Shown here piece by piece: positions 17,718-26,339 of a stretch of 64,000 nucleotides of DNA (position 1 is its first letter; every line of letters starts with the position of its first letter). The notes below the pieces were generated by a model. It did no database searches, was not told the DNA's origin, and was given only the letters and a program-made list of their open reading frames with translations. A program made the position numbers and the translations under genes. This DNA is from Spirochaetales bacterium (GTDB lineage Bacteria > Spirochaetota > Spirochaetia > DAHUYW01). The stretch is from the NCBI GenBank assembly GCA_027306915.1, contig DAHUYW010000001.1, positions 182,418 to 246,417 of the forward strand, written 5' to 3'.

Positions 17718-18146
17718 TTAGAGCTCGATCTTTTCCGGCCTCTGGGCCACGTGGGGATGATCCGGACCAGCGTAAACCTTCACATTTGTGAACAGCTTCC
17801 GGCCGAGCGGGCCGTGCGGGAGCATTCCCTTGATGGCCTGCTCGAGGGGGAAGGTTGGCTTGCGCGCGATGACCTTGTCGTAGCGCTCGGCTGACATTCC
17901 ACCCGGGTAACCCGAATGGCGGTAATAGACCTTCTTCTCTTCCTTGTGCCCCGTGACCCTTACCTTACCGGCGTTGACGATAATCACGTATTCGCCGACC
18001 TCTTGATGAGGAGTGTAGTAGGGCTTGTGCTTGCCCCGAAGGATCGTGGCGGCCTTGACCGCTACCCGGCCCAGTATTTTGTCCTCGGCATCGATGAGAT
18101 ACCACTTGCGATCGATTTCCTTCGGGTTCACGAACATCGTCTTCAT
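17718..18146 (-). CDS. rplM: 50S ribosomal protein L13
   Basis: The 142-residue product is L13, an early-assembly protein of the large subunit. KTMFVNPKEIDRKWYLIDA, ILGRVAVKAATILRGKHKPYYTPH and MLPHGPLGRKLFTNVKVYAG are all hallmark segments. I chose the ATG before KTMFVN because the longer upstream frame has an unrelated arginine-rich sequence and covers the promoter. AAGG lies ten bases before it. It heads the rplM-rpsI-recX unit. Confidence 0.97.
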   Translation of the reverse strand: MKTMFVNPKEIDRKWYLIDAEDKILGRVAVKAATILRGKHKPYYTPHQEVGEYVIIVNAGKVRVTGHKEEKKVYYRHSGYPGGMSAERYDKVIARKPTFPLEQAIKGMLPHGPLGRKLFTNVKVYAGPDHPHVAQRPEKIEL

Positions 18147-18224
18147 TGCATACTGCCTTAAGCGCCGGCCTGACTGACTGCCTGCGACCTGCCGATTCTT
18201 CGAATCTTGCGCTGGTGAGGTGTC

Positions 18225-18253
18225 ATGTTCCCATATTCCCGAAAACGTGTCAA
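18225..18253 (-). promoter_or_regulatory. Promoter of rplM-rpsI
   Basis: On the minus strand a perfect TTGACA -35 is followed after 17 bases by GAACAT, a weak -10, about 80 bases before the ATG. A weak -10 with a perfect -35 suggests help from a factor bound at the adjacent repeats. Confidence 0.45.
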
Positions 18254-18255
18254 GT

Positions 18256-18302
18256 GTCGCGCGTACTCGCGCGCTTTGAGGTCGCGCGTACTCGCGCGCT
18301 TT
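18256..18302. repeat. Tandem 22-bp palindromic repeats abutting the rplM promoter
   Basis: The 22-base unit gtcgcgcgtactcgcgcgcttt occurs twice, 25 bases apart from start to start, with three bases between copies. Each contains the dyad GCGCG-TACT-CGCGC. The near copy lies two bases beyond the -35 box. The spacing is about two and a half helical turns, so two dimers would bind on nearly opposite faces. Confidence 0.75.
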
Positions 18303-18389
18303 ACGGCCGCGTTTACATGCGCGGTCCGCCGCGATCGCCCGATAGGATCGCGGCGACCTCTTGGTCGCGCGAGCATTCACGCTCCCGGG

Positions 18390-18653
18390 CTAGGCCTTCG
18401 CGCTTCCGCCCTCCCCTTCGGCGGCCTTGGACTGAGCTTCCTCAGCCTCTTCCTTTTTTGCCTCGATCCGGTCCTTGATGTCGGCGATTCCGATGAAGAC
18501 TGCGATGATTCCGACCAGAAGTGCGACGATCGGCACACCTCCCCGCAGGAATTGGAGCACCTCGTTCCACCAGTTAAGACCCCAGGAAGGAATGGGAAGG
18601 ACCGAATAGACTGCGAAGAGCACGAAGACAATACCGACAACGAGAGCAACCAC
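18390..18653 (-). CDS. Small membrane protein, function unknown
   Basis: This 87-residue protein has two predicted membrane helices: ALVVGIVFVLFAVYSVLPIP near the N-terminus and IVALLVGIIAVFIGIADI in the middle. A charged, alanine- and glutamate-rich tail of about 30 residues follows (KDRIEAKKEEAEEAQSK). A tryptophan-rich loop, WGLNWWNEV, links the helices. I do not recognise a family. It is co-oriented with the next membrane protein upstream but separated from it by 66 bases. Confidence 0.6.
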   Translation of the reverse strand: MVALVVGIVFVLFAVYSVLPIPSWGLNWWNEVLQFLRGGVPIVALLVGIIAVFIGIADIKDRIEAKKEEAEEAQSKAAEGEGGSAKA

Positions 18654-18719
18654 GCTTTAGCCTCCTCCGAATGTCTCAAGCGTCTATACGATATCGATAT
18701 CCGAAGTTTAGTCAATCCG

Positions 18720-19016
18720 TCAGTGCAGTCGTCCGCGCGAAAGCACGACGATGAACCCGAAGCCGAAGAGAACCATGGGAAGATTGTCGACAACGATCCC
18801 CGTGAGGGGAATGCCGAAAAACGACGGGGCCGCCGGCAGGATCCCGAAGGTCTCGAAGGTCCTGTACATGATCTGTGCGTATTCGACTACAACGCCGATG
18901 ACAATGAGCATCCAGGCGGTGTCGCGGGTATTCGCCCAAAGCAGGATTGCAAGAAAGGTGGTGATCGCTCCGACAGAGAGCTTGACCACCACCATGACGA
19001 GATCGGCGGTCGGCAT
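18720..19016 (-). CDS. Small multi-pass membrane protein, function unknown
   Basis: The 98-residue product has about three hydrophobic segments: VMVVVKLSVGAITTFLAILLW, AWMLIVIGVVVEYAQIMY and VVDNLPMVLFGFGFIVVL. It starts six bases after the stop of the aminotransferase-like gene, so it probably ends the pcrA-gatCAB transcript. No motif is recognised and the function is unknown. Confidence 0.6.
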   Translation of the reverse strand: MPTADLVMVVVKLSVGAITTFLAILLWANTRDTAWMLIVIGVVVEYAQIMYRTFETFGILPAAPSFFGIPLTGIVVDNLPMVLFGFGFIVVLSRGRLH

Positions 19017-19022
19017 CTTCGC

Positions 19023-19880
19023 TTAACCCTTTTCTGCCGTACGAAGCGGCTTGATCTCCCCTTCGGTGAAAATGGCCGGTACGATGCTCGGCCCGGGGTA
19101 GCGCGGCGAGATGAGGATCCCCTTCTCCAGAAGCCGGCCGAAGAGCGCGGCGTACTCCTCCCGGCTCCCGCGGGCGACCAGATAGGGCCCCTTTCGGCGC
19201 CAGAAGGGCGCGTCAAAGCTCCTCCATAGATGCTCGGTGTATTCCTCTCGAAACCTTATCAATTGAAAGATGCTCTTGGTGAGAGCCGCCAGGAGCGCCG
19301 GGGAGACGACCTCGCCCGAGCGTGCTCGCTCGCCCGGAGGATCGCGAAAGGCCGCAACCGCCGGCGCGCCGGACGACGGAAAGGGCAGAACCGGAACCGC
19401 AACGGCCGGGCCTCCCCTACCCTCGGTGGCGGCAGCGCCGCCTGGGGGCGAGTCTCCTCCCGGGAGGGCGCCCACCTCCTCGGAGAGAAAGGGACGCCAA
19501 AGGGCGAGCGGAAGCCCGTCGGTCTCCGCCGTGGCCGGATCGGGCAGCCCTTCGGCCTCGAAGCCGCTCCCGCCGAATGCGGAGAGCGCGTCGAGGAGGC
19601 TGGCGGCGTTTCGGTAGATCCGGAATTCGGAAAAGCCGGGCATGAGAAGCCCAAGGGCCTTCACGAGCCGTCGCTCGTGGATCGAGGGAAGATCGGCAAG
19701 AAGTCCCCTTGAGACGTGGTTCTTCAACTCCGTCAGGACCCGCTCGCTGCGGTGGCCAAGAAGGGCGCGCCCGCCGGCCTGCCAGAGGTCGAGGTAGCGC
19801 TTGCCGTTTTCGCCGTAGAGCCGATAGTCCCGGGCCCGCCGGATTGGCGGGAGGCGGCGGAGGAGGGAGTCGTCGCTCAC
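19023..19880 (-). CDS. Degenerate class-III-aminotransferase-like protein, translationally coupled to gatB
   Basis: The 285-residue product opens like an aminotransferase of the GSA/ornithine group: YRLYGENGKRYLDLWQAGG then ALLGHRSERVLTELKNH. It is far shorter than the 400-plus residues of that family, and I see no PLP lysine context or DEV motif. The centre (residues 120-180) is low-complexity proline and glycine. It ends with a KGILISPRYPGPSIVPAIFTEG segment reminiscent of the aminotransferase C-terminal domain. It is therefore probably not an active PLP transaminase. Its GTG start overlaps the gatB stop as GTGA. Function unknown. Confidence 0.62.
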   Translation of the reverse strand: MSDDSLLRRLPPIRRARDYRLYGENGKRYLDLWQAGGRALLGHRSERVLTELKNHVSRGLLADLPSIHERRLVKALGLLMPGFSEFRIYRNAASLLDALSAFGGSGFEAEGLPDPATAETDGLPLALWRPFLSEEVGALPGGDSPPGGAAATEGRGGPAVAVPVLPFPSSGAPAVAAFRDPPGERARSGEVVSPALLAALTKSIFQLIRFREEYTEHLWRSFDAPFWRRKGPYLVARGSREEYAALFGRLLEKGILISPRYPGPSIVPAIFTEGEIKPLRTAEKG

Positions 19881-21409
19881 CTCGAGAGGCGCCCCTTGAG
19901 GAGACGCGTCGCAACGACCGGGTTGGCTTTGCCCTTGCTCTCCTTCATCACCTGGCCCATGAGATACTTCAGGGCGTGATCCTTGCCGGCACCGTAATCC
20001 GCGACGGACTTCTCGTTCGCGGCGATCACTCGATCGACGATCTCCGAAAGATCTCCCTCGTCGGCAATCTGGGACAGCCCCCGCTCGGTGATTATCTCGC
20101 GCGGCGCCCTCCCGCCCTCCACCATCTCGGCGAAGACCTCCTTTGCGATCTTCCCGCTTATGGTCCCGTCGTCGACAGACTCGAGAAGCTCGCGGATGTG
20201 CGCGGGCTTCGATGGGAGCTGCCCGATCTCGACGTTCCGCTCGTTGAGGACGCTCCTCACCTCGGTCAGGATCCAGTTCGCTATTCTCTTAGGCTCGCGA
20301 TAGCCGGCCGACGCCTCCTCGAAGAAGGCGCTTAAGGGCTTCGAAGCCACGAGGGTCTCGGCGTCGAAATCGGAGAGGCCGTACTGGGACTTCAGGCGCT
20401 CGCGCTTCGCCTCGGGGAGCTCCCCTACCCGCGCTCGAAGGGCGTCGACGAAGGAAGGGCTGATGGAGATCGGCTTCAGATCGGGCTCGGGGAAATAGCG
20501 GTAATCGGAGGCGGCCTCCTTCGTGCGCTGAGGAACGGTCTCGCCGGTCTCGTCGTTGTAGCCGCGAGTGCTCTTTCCAACCGCCTCGAGGGTGAGTCGG
20601 CGATCCTTCCACTCTTCTATCTGGCGGCCTACCTCGAAGGAGAGCGCCGAGCGAATCGCCCGGAAGGAGTTCATGTTCTTGATCTCGACGATAGGGGTCG
20701 CGTACTTGGCTGCGCCTTCGTGGATCCAAAGGTTGATGTTGGCGTCGCAGCGCAGCGAGCCCTCCTCCATGTTGCAGTCGGAGATCTCCAGATAGCGCAT
20801 GATCTCGCGGATCGACTCGACGAAGGCGACGGCCTCTTCGGGCGATCGCATGTCGGGCTCCGACACGATCTCGAGGAGGGGCGTGCCGCAGCGGTTGAAG
20901 TCGACGTAGCTCATGTTGGAGCCATCCGCGAGGTGGAGGTTCTTCCCGGCATCCTCCTCCATGTGGACGCGGGTGATGCCGACCCGCCTCACCTCGCCTT
21001 CGCTCGCCACGTCGAGGTGTCCTCCGGCGCACACGGGCATATCGAACTGGGAGATCTGGTATCCCTTGGGAAGGTCGGGATAAACGTAGTTCTTGCGGTC
21101 GAACTTCGTCACCTCCGCAATCCGAGAGCCCAGGGCGAGCCCGGCGAGGATCGCCCCCTCGACGAGCGCGAGATTCACCACGGGGAGCGCGCCGGGCAGC
21201 CCAAGGCACACGGGGCAAACCCGGGTGTTCGGAATCCCGCCGAAGCGGTTCTCGCATGCGCAGAAGGCCTTACTCTTCGTGAGGAGCTGGACGTGCACCT
21301 CGCAGCCGATGATCACCTCGTAGGTCACTCCGTTCTCGGTCCGCGGGCCGGCGGCGGACTGGGAGGCATTCATCGCGCTCGGGCGCCCCATGCTCGACCT
21401 GTCGCTCAT
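19877..21409 (-). CDS. gatB: Aspartyl/glutamyl-tRNA amidotransferase subunit B
   Basis: GatB binds mischarged Glu-tRNA-Gln or Asp-tRNA-Asn and activates it with ATP for amidation. The 510-residue product has the cradle domain start EVIIGCEVHVQLLTKSKAFC, a zinc-type cysteine set CACENRF and CPVCLGLPG, and the signature KNYVYPDLPKGYQISQFD. The C-terminal YqeY-like tail for tRNA binding is complete (MGQVMKESKGKANP). Start: ATG overlapping the gatA stop as ATGA; a longer upstream frame exists but lacks conservation. Central gene of the coupled gatC-gatA-gatB run. Confidence 0.96.
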   Translation of the reverse strand: MSDRSSMGRPSAMNASQSAAGPRTENGVTYEVIIGCEVHVQLLTKSKAFCACENRFGGIPNTRVCPVCLGLPGALPVVNLALVEGAILAGLALGSRIAEVTKFDRKNYVYPDLPKGYQISQFDMPVCAGGHLDVASEGEVRRVGITRVHMEEDAGKNLHLADGSNMSYVDFNRCGTPLLEIVSEPDMRSPEEAVAFVESIREIMRYLEISDCNMEEGSLRCDANINLWIHEGAAKYATPIVEIKNMNSFRAIRSALSFEVGRQIEEWKDRRLTLEAVGKSTRGYNDETGETVPQRTKEAASDYRYFPEPDLKPISISPSFVDALRARVGELPEAKRERLKSQYGLSDFDAETLVASKPLSAFFEEASAGYREPKRIANWILTEVRSVLNERNVEIGQLPSKPAHIRELLESVDDGTISGKIAKEVFAEMVEGGRAPREIITERGLSQIADEGDLSEIVDRVIAANEKSVADYGAGKDHALKYLMGQVMKESKGKANPVVATRLLKGRLSR

Positions 21410-22860
21410 CGCACCCCTCCTTCCTCGTGCCACCTCTCGGCGCACGAGAGGAGCAGCTCCTCTGCAAAGCGCCCACCGGTGATCTGGACCCCCACCGGAA
21501 GGCCGCCCTGAGTCCTGCCGGCAGGAAGCGAGAGCGAGGGCAGGAGGGCAAGATTGGCAAAGGTGGTATAGATGTCCGAGAGATACATTGCCAGCGGATC
21601 GTCGACTTTTGAGCCGAGCGCAAAGGCTGGGGTCGGGGCGGTCGGCGAAAGGATAAGGTCGTAGCGCGAGAGCACCTCACCCACCTCCTTGATGAGGAGG
21701 GTGCGCACTCCTTGCGCCTTCTTGTAGTAGGCGTCGTAGTAGCCGGAGGAGAGGACGTAGTTGCCCAGAAGGATCCGCCGCTTGACCTCCTTGCCGAATC
21801 CGCGGGATCGGGTGCGCTCGTACAGCTCGAAGAGGTTGGCGATCTCCTTCTCGCGGAATCCGTAGCGCACTCCGTCATAGCGCGCGAGGTTCGAGGAGGC
21901 CTCCGCCGGAGCGATGATATAGTAGATCGCGACGCTGGCTTCGAGGATCGGGAGGGAGATCGTCTCGACCAGGGCGCCTTCCGTGCGCGCCCATGCGACG
22001 AACGAATCGAGCAGCCTCCGCACCTCGGAGTCGAGCCCCTCCGCGAGGAATTCCTCGGGGATTGCAATCCGCAGACCCTTGAGATCACGGCGTACGAGCG
22101 CGCCGCCGAGGCGGCTGAAGTCGGTATCGGCGCTTGTTTCGTCGTTCGGGTCCTTGCCCGCAGCGACGGAGAGGATAAGGGCGAGGTCCCGCGGGCACCT
22201 CCCGACTATGCCGATCTGGTCGAGCGAAGAGCCGAAGGCCACAAGCCCGTAGCGCGAGAGGCTTCCATAGCTCGGCTTCAGGCCGTAGACTCCGCAGAAG
22301 GAGGCGGGAAGACGAACCGACCCGCCAGTCTCCGAACCGAGGGCTACGGGCGCTTGGTTCCCCGCGACGACCGCTGCCGAGCCGCCCGAGCTTCCGCCGG
22401 CCGTGCGGCTGCGGTCGACCGGGTTGTGGGCAGGTCCGTAGCAGGAGTACTCGCAGCTCGACCCCATCGCAAACTCGTCCATGTTTGTGCGGCCGACCGG
22501 GATCATCCCGGCATTGACGAGGCGCTCGATGACGGTCGCCGAGTAGGGTGCCGTGAACCCCTTTAGGATCTCCGAGGCGCAGGTGAGCGCCCGGCCCTTC
22601 ACGAGGATGTTGTCTTTGACCGCGATCGGAAGCCCGAGCAGCCCGTGCACGGCTTCTCCGCGCCGCCGAGCGGAATCCGCCGCCTCCGCGAGGGCAATGG
22701 CGTCCTTAAACCACTCGACGTAGCCGTTCAGCGGCTGCGGCCCCTTCGCATCGGCGAGATAGGCCTCGTGGAAGGCGGTGACGACCGCCGTGGACGTGAG
22801 CGCCCCCGACTGGAGGCGGCTGCGCAGCTCATCGAGGTTCAGCGCGGTTACCTCGCTCAC
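21406..22860 (-). CDS. gatA: Aspartyl/glutamyl-tRNA amidotransferase subunit A
   Basis: GatA is the glutaminase subunit that supplies ammonia to GatB. The 484-residue amidase-signature protein has the catalytic lysine in LPIAVKDNILVKG, the Ser-cisSer-Ser region in SRTAGGSSGGSAAVVAGNQ, and GSETGGSVRLPASFCGVYGLKPSYG. The GTG start overlaps the gatC stop as GTGA, and the stop overlaps gatB as ATGA, so all three subunits are translationally coupled. The presence of GatCAB suggests that glutaminyl-tRNA (and perhaps asparaginyl-tRNA) is made indirectly. Confidence 0.97.
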   Translation of the reverse strand: MSEVTALNLDELRSRLQSGALTSTAVVTAFHEAYLADAKGPQPLNGYVEWFKDAIALAEAADSARRRGEAVHGLLGLPIAVKDNILVKGRALTCASEILKGFTAPYSATVIERLVNAGMIPVGRTNMDEFAMGSSCEYSCYGPAHNPVDRSRTAGGSSGGSAAVVAGNQAPVALGSETGGSVRLPASFCGVYGLKPSYGSLSRYGLVAFGSSLDQIGIVGRCPRDLALILSVAAGKDPNDETSADTDFSRLGGALVRRDLKGLRIAIPEEFLAEGLDSEVRRLLDSFVAWARTEGALVETISLPILEASVAIYYIIAPAEASSNLARYDGVRYGFREKEIANLFELYERTRSRGFGKEVKRRILLGNYVLSSGYYDAYYKKAQGVRTLLIKEVGEVLSRYDLILSPTAPTPAFALGSKVDDPLAMYLSDIYTTFANLALLPSLSLPAGRTQGGLPVGVQITGGRFAEELLLSCAERWHEEGGVR

Positions 22861-23150
22861 TGCTCCTCCTCCAGAATGCGGGGGACCGAGAAGTAGCCGT
22901 CGAGGAATTGAACCGCGAAGGACTTCACCTCCTTCGGCTGAAGCCCCGCCCGCGACGCGTCCCGCCGCAGGGTGTCGCTTGCCACCGCTTCGCCGAGGTC
23001 GACGTCCACCTGCGAGGTATCGTACTTCGACAGAATCGCGAAGTAATCGAGTATCTTCTCCATCTGGCCGGCGATCTCCCTGCGCTGCGCGCCATCGACG
23101 GCGAGGCGGCTCAGGTAGAGAATCTTCTCCATCGTTTCATCGTCAACCAT
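22857..23150 (-). CDS. gatC: Aspartyl/glutamyl-tRNA amidotransferase subunit C
   Basis: GatC is the small belt that stabilises the GatA-GatB interface. The 97-residue product shows the family N-terminus DDETMEKILYLSRLAVD, the middle QMEKILDYFAILSKYDTSQVD and the C-terminal segment GYFSVPRILEEE. I chose the ATG before VDDETM, which lies inside the last eight bases of the helicase gene; the longer frame would overlap that gene further and has no family match. Confidence 0.93.
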   Translation of the reverse strand: MVDDETMEKILYLSRLAVDGAQRREIAGQMEKILDYFAILSKYDTSQVDVDLGEAVASDTLRRDASRAGLQPKEVKSFAVQFLDGYFSVPRILEEEQ

Positions 23151-25224
23151 CGCGACTGATCCTCTCCAATGGGGTGTATCTCGGGATAAATTGAAGCTTC
23201 CGGCCGGACTCGAACGTGACCTGGACCATGAGCTCGCGGCCATTATACCATTTTCTCTCGACGACGCCAGCGCCGTAGTCGTCGTGATAGACCGCGCTTC
23301 CCGGCTCGTAACCGGCCTCCTCCTCCTCTTCGACTCCCCCCTGCACGGTGAGCAGCTCCTGTGGAATCTCCGCCAGGAATTGCGAAGGGTGCATCTGGGT
23401 GATCCGACCCCAGACGAGGCGTGTCCGGCAGCAGATGAGGTAGAGCTCCCGCCGCGCCCGGGTGATGCTCACGTAAAAAAGGCGTCGCTCCTCTTCGAGA
23501 TCGTCCTCGAACTCCTCACGCCTTCCGGGAAAGAGCTCGTCCTCAAGGCCGCTGATTATCACCCGGTCGAACTCCAGGCCCTTCGTGTTGTGCATGGTGA
23601 TGAGGGTGACCCGATCGTCCGATTCATCGTCCTCGCCTGCGACCTGCGAGCGATCCAGCTCGATGTGCTCGAGAAAAAGCGCGAGCCCCTCCCTGCCGGA
23701 GCCGTAGGGCACCGCGGCGTTGACGAGCTCGTCGAGGTTGCGGACCTTCTGGCTCCCGGCAACAGAGTCCTGCAGGCGATGAAGCTCGAGGAGCCCCGAG
23801 TCGGTAACCGCCCTCTTCACGAATTGCGAAAGAGGCGCCGAGTCGAGCTCTTGCGAGAGCGCGTCGACGAGCATGATAAAATCGCGTAGACCCTCCGCGG
23901 CTCGCTTCGGCAGACGATCGAGCGCGGCGCGGGAGGCCGAAACCAGGTCGCCCGACCCCTGCAAGCCCAGTGCAGCGATTCGGTCCACGCTTGCCTTGCC
24001 GATCCCACGCGCGGGCTTATTGACCACCCGACGGAAGGCGACCTCATCGCGGGGATTTGCGACGAGGGAGAGGAGCGCAAGCGCATCCTTGATCTCCTCG
24101 CGCTCGTAGAAACGAAGCGCCCCGACGAGACGGTAGGGGATGCCCCTGCGGGCGAAGAGGGTCTCGAAGGCGAGGGACTGGGCGTTTGTCCGATAGAGGA
24201 TCGCGGTGCCGCGGAGGTTTGCGTCGGCAAGGAGGCGCGCGCAGAACTCCGCCTCCTCCTGGTGATCCTCGAGGTAGGCGAGCAGCGCGGGAGAGCCCCC
24301 TTCCCGCTGAGTCCAGAGCCGCTTGCCGAGCCGTCCCTTGTTGTTGGCGACAACCGCCGAAGCAATGTCGAGAATGGTGCGCGTCGAGCGATAGTTCTCT
24401 TCCAGGCGGACGACGGTGGTACCCGGGAAGCTCTCGGAGAAGGAGAGAATGTTCCTCACCTCCGCGCCACGGAAACGATAGATCGACTGATCGTCGTCGC
24501 CGACCACGCAGAGGTAGCACTCGGGCCCCACAAGCAGCTTCAACAGCTCGTACTGGGCCACGTTCGAATCCTGGTACTCGTCGACGAGAATGGCTCGAAA
24601 GCGGTCGTGAATCGTGGCGCGAACTTGCCGATTGCCCGCGAGAAGATCGGCGGTTTTCAGGATGAGATCGCCGAAGTCCGCGTTTCCGATCTGGCGAAGG
24701 CGCTCTTCGTAGCGAGAATAGATTTCCGCCAAGTGGGGATCGGCGGAGATTGAGAGAAGATCACCTTCGGGCCTAAGGCAATAGTCCTTGGCGCGGCTTA
24801 TCCAGTGGGCGTAGCGTGCGAGCTCCCGGCGGGGCGAGCCTTCGCGCACCGCCTGAAGGAGACTCACCATGTCGTCATCGTCATAGATGGTGAAGTCGGG
24901 ATGCAGTCCGACCGATCCGCCGTAGCGGCGCAGCAGCCACGCCCCGAAGGAATGGAAGGTGCGGATCATGACGGCCGAAGCGCCGTCGACCATCTCGCTT
25001 GCCCTCTTCTGCATCTCGCCCGCAGCCTTGTTGGTGAAGGTTACCGCAAGAATGGAGCGCGGATCGTAGCCCTTGCGGTCGATGAGGTAGGCGATCTTTG
25101 CAGTGATGACACGAGTCTTGCCGGATCCCGCTCCCGCGAGAATCAAAAGAGGAGAGCCTTCGTGAAGAACCGCCTCCCGCTGCTGCGGGTTCAGCCCGTC
25201 GAGGTACGATTGCTCGCTTGCCAT
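23143..25224 (-). CDS. UvrD/PcrA-family ATP-dependent 3'-5' DNA helicase
   Basis: The 693-residue superfamily 1A helicase starts YLDGLNPQQREAVLHEGSPL (Q motif region), followed by Walker A ILAGAGSGKTRVITAKIAYL, motif Ia TFTNKAAGEM, Walker B with ILVDEYQDSN, motif III GDDDQSIYRFRGA, motif IV LEENYRST, motif V TMHNTKGLEFDRVIISGLE and motif VI YVSITRARRELYL. The C-terminal Tudor-like domain (GSAVYHDDYGAGVVERKW) is present, as in PcrA. It should act in repair and in removing proteins from DNA. I chose the ATG next to a promoter; the longer frame is cysteine-rich and unlike helicases. It overlaps gatC by eight bases. Confidence 0.92.
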   Translation of the reverse strand: MASEQSYLDGLNPQQREAVLHEGSPLLILAGAGSGKTRVITAKIAYLIDRKGYDPRSILAVTFTNKAAGEMQKRASEMVDGASAVMIRTFHSFGAWLLRRYGGSVGLHPDFTIYDDDDMVSLLQAVREGSPRRELARYAHWISRAKDYCLRPEGDLLSISADPHLAEIYSRYEERLRQIGNADFGDLILKTADLLAGNRQVRATIHDRFRAILVDEYQDSNVAQYELLKLLVGPECYLCVVGDDDQSIYRFRGAEVRNILSFSESFPGTTVVRLEENYRSTRTILDIASAVVANNKGRLGKRLWTQREGGSPALLAYLEDHQEEAEFCARLLADANLRGTAILYRTNAQSLAFETLFARRGIPYRLVGALRFYEREEIKDALALLSLVANPRDEVAFRRVVNKPARGIGKASVDRIAALGLQGSGDLVSASRAALDRLPKRAAEGLRDFIMLVDALSQELDSAPLSQFVKRAVTDSGLLELHRLQDSVAGSQKVRNLDELVNAAVPYGSGREGLALFLEHIELDRSQVAGEDDESDDRVTLITMHNTKGLEFDRVIISGLEDELFPGRREEFEDDLEEERRLFYVSITRARRELYLICCRTRLVWGRITQMHPSQFLAEIPQELLTVQGGVEEEEEAGYEPGSAVYHDDYGAGVVERKWYNGRELMVQVTFESGRKLQFIPRYTPLERISRDG

Positions 25225-25230
25225 TGGCTC

Positions 25231-25259
25231 ATTAGAGCAGATCGCAATTTGCGCTACAA
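25231..25259 (-). promoter_or_regulatory. Promoter of the helicase-gatCAB operon, predicted leaderless
   Basis: On the minus strand TTGTAG and TCTAAT are 17 bases apart, and the -10 box ends six bases before the helicase ATG. No ribosome site fits between them, so the mRNA should begin at or next to the A of the start codon. Confidence 0.5.
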
Positions 25260-25446
25260 GAGGTGCCCTCGCGCACCCGGTAGAGGCGCACGTTCGGGGA
25301 AAGGCGCGGCCGCCACAGCCGGCCGTCAACTGAAAAAGCGGCGCACCTCTTTGCACGCGGTTGTATATTAGGGAAATATAAGGTAGCTTTGGGCAGCGGT
25401 ACTAGGTTCAGCTTGGGGCGGTCTCGGAGGGGCCGGTCAGCGAGGT

Positions 25447-26283
25447 ATGAAGCTCGGAATGAACGATAGATTGGAAGACTACTACGCAATTCTCGGCGTC
25501 AAGCCGAATGCAACTACCCATACGATCAAAAAGGCCTTCCGCAAGCGCGTCAAAGAACAGCATCCCGACGTCCAGAAGGACGACCGGTCGCAGTCGGCCA
25601 CGCGTCTGCTTATTCAAGCCTACAAGACCCTGAGCGATCCGAAGCAGCGTGCCGAGTACGATCGGACTCATCACTTCGGGAAACCAGCCGAGTTTCAGTT
25701 CGAGTACCGCGAGTTCCTGAAGAGCCACAGGGACGACCTTGCGAGCCAAGCAGCGCTGATCTTCTACGACCTCCTTCATGATCGCCCCGCGGACGCTCGG
25801 GAGCTCTATGAGGAGCTTGTTCGAGACCGCTCCTTTGTCTTGGAGGACAACCTCGACCGAGAGGACTTCATGGACTGCGCCTATCTCCTGTCGGAGGTCT
25901 ACGAGGAGCAGGGATGCTACGCACAGGCCTGCGATTTCCTGCGCCGCATCGCGATCTTCGAGTTCCAGAAGCCTTATTTCAAGCATTTCTTCTACGAAGT
26001 CGAACGAAGGCTGCAGCTGATCGTGGGCTTCAAGATGGATTCCGCCACGGAGCCGGGCTTCCACCTTGACTGCATCGCGAAGCTCTGCGCGCTCGATTTT
26101 CCGAAGAAGTTCAATGCACAGTTGTTGAAGAAAACCGCGGAGATCTATCTTCGCCAGGACAACCTCGCCTACGCTCGCTACTACCTCGATAAGGCACTCC
26201 AGCTCGACCGCCGTCTTCCCGGGACGGCGAAGCTCACCGACGCCCTGCGCCGACGCGAGGCAAGCTACAGCCTCACCACGTAG
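25447..26283 (+). CDS. DnaJ-domain protein with a helical C-terminal region
   Basis: The 278-residue product has a J domain at residues 9-75: DYYAILGVKPNATTHTIKKAF, the HPD motif in KEQHPDVQ, and YKTLSDPKQRAEYDR. This should stimulate a DnaK-type Hsp70. The rest has no zinc-finger or substrate domains of DnaJ; it is helical and TPR-like (YLLSEVYEEQGCYAQACDFLRR; LRQDNLAYARYYLDKALQL), so it is a specialised co-chaperone. A second in-frame ATG four codons in is an alternative start. The upstream 220 bases hold AT-rich promoter-like sequence but no clear pair of boxes. Confidence 0.82.
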   Translation: MKLGMNDRLEDYYAILGVKPNATTHTIKKAFRKRVKEQHPDVQKDDRSQSATRLLIQAYKTLSDPKQRAEYDRTHHFGKPAEFQFEYREFLKSHRDDLASQAALIFYDLLHDRPADARELYEELVRDRSFVLEDNLDREDFMDCAYLLSEVYEEQGCYAQACDFLRRIAIFEFQKPYFKHFFYEVERRLQLIVGFKMDSATEPGFHLDCIAKLCALDFPKKFNAQLLKKTAEIYLRQDNLAYARYYLDKALQLDRRLPGTAKLTDALRRREASYSLTT

Positions 26284-26289
26284 TCGCTT

Positions 26290-26308
26290 GCCGCAAGGCG
26301 CTTGCGGC
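26290..26308. terminator. Hairpin between the convergent J-domain gene and rimO
   Basis: GCCGCAAG and CTTGCGGC form a perfect eight-base stem around GCG. A further copy, GCCGCAAGCGG, follows 20 bases on, so alternative foldings exist. There is no T-run, so termination strength is doubtful. Confidence 0.4.
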
Positions 26309-26339
26309 GAGCTCCTTTGCCGCAAGCGGGCGCCCTCCG

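Noticed and set aside
18147..18380. Longer N-terminal extension of ribosomal protein L13
   Set aside because: The extension is arginine-rich, covers the promoter and repeats, and is absent from L13 proteins.
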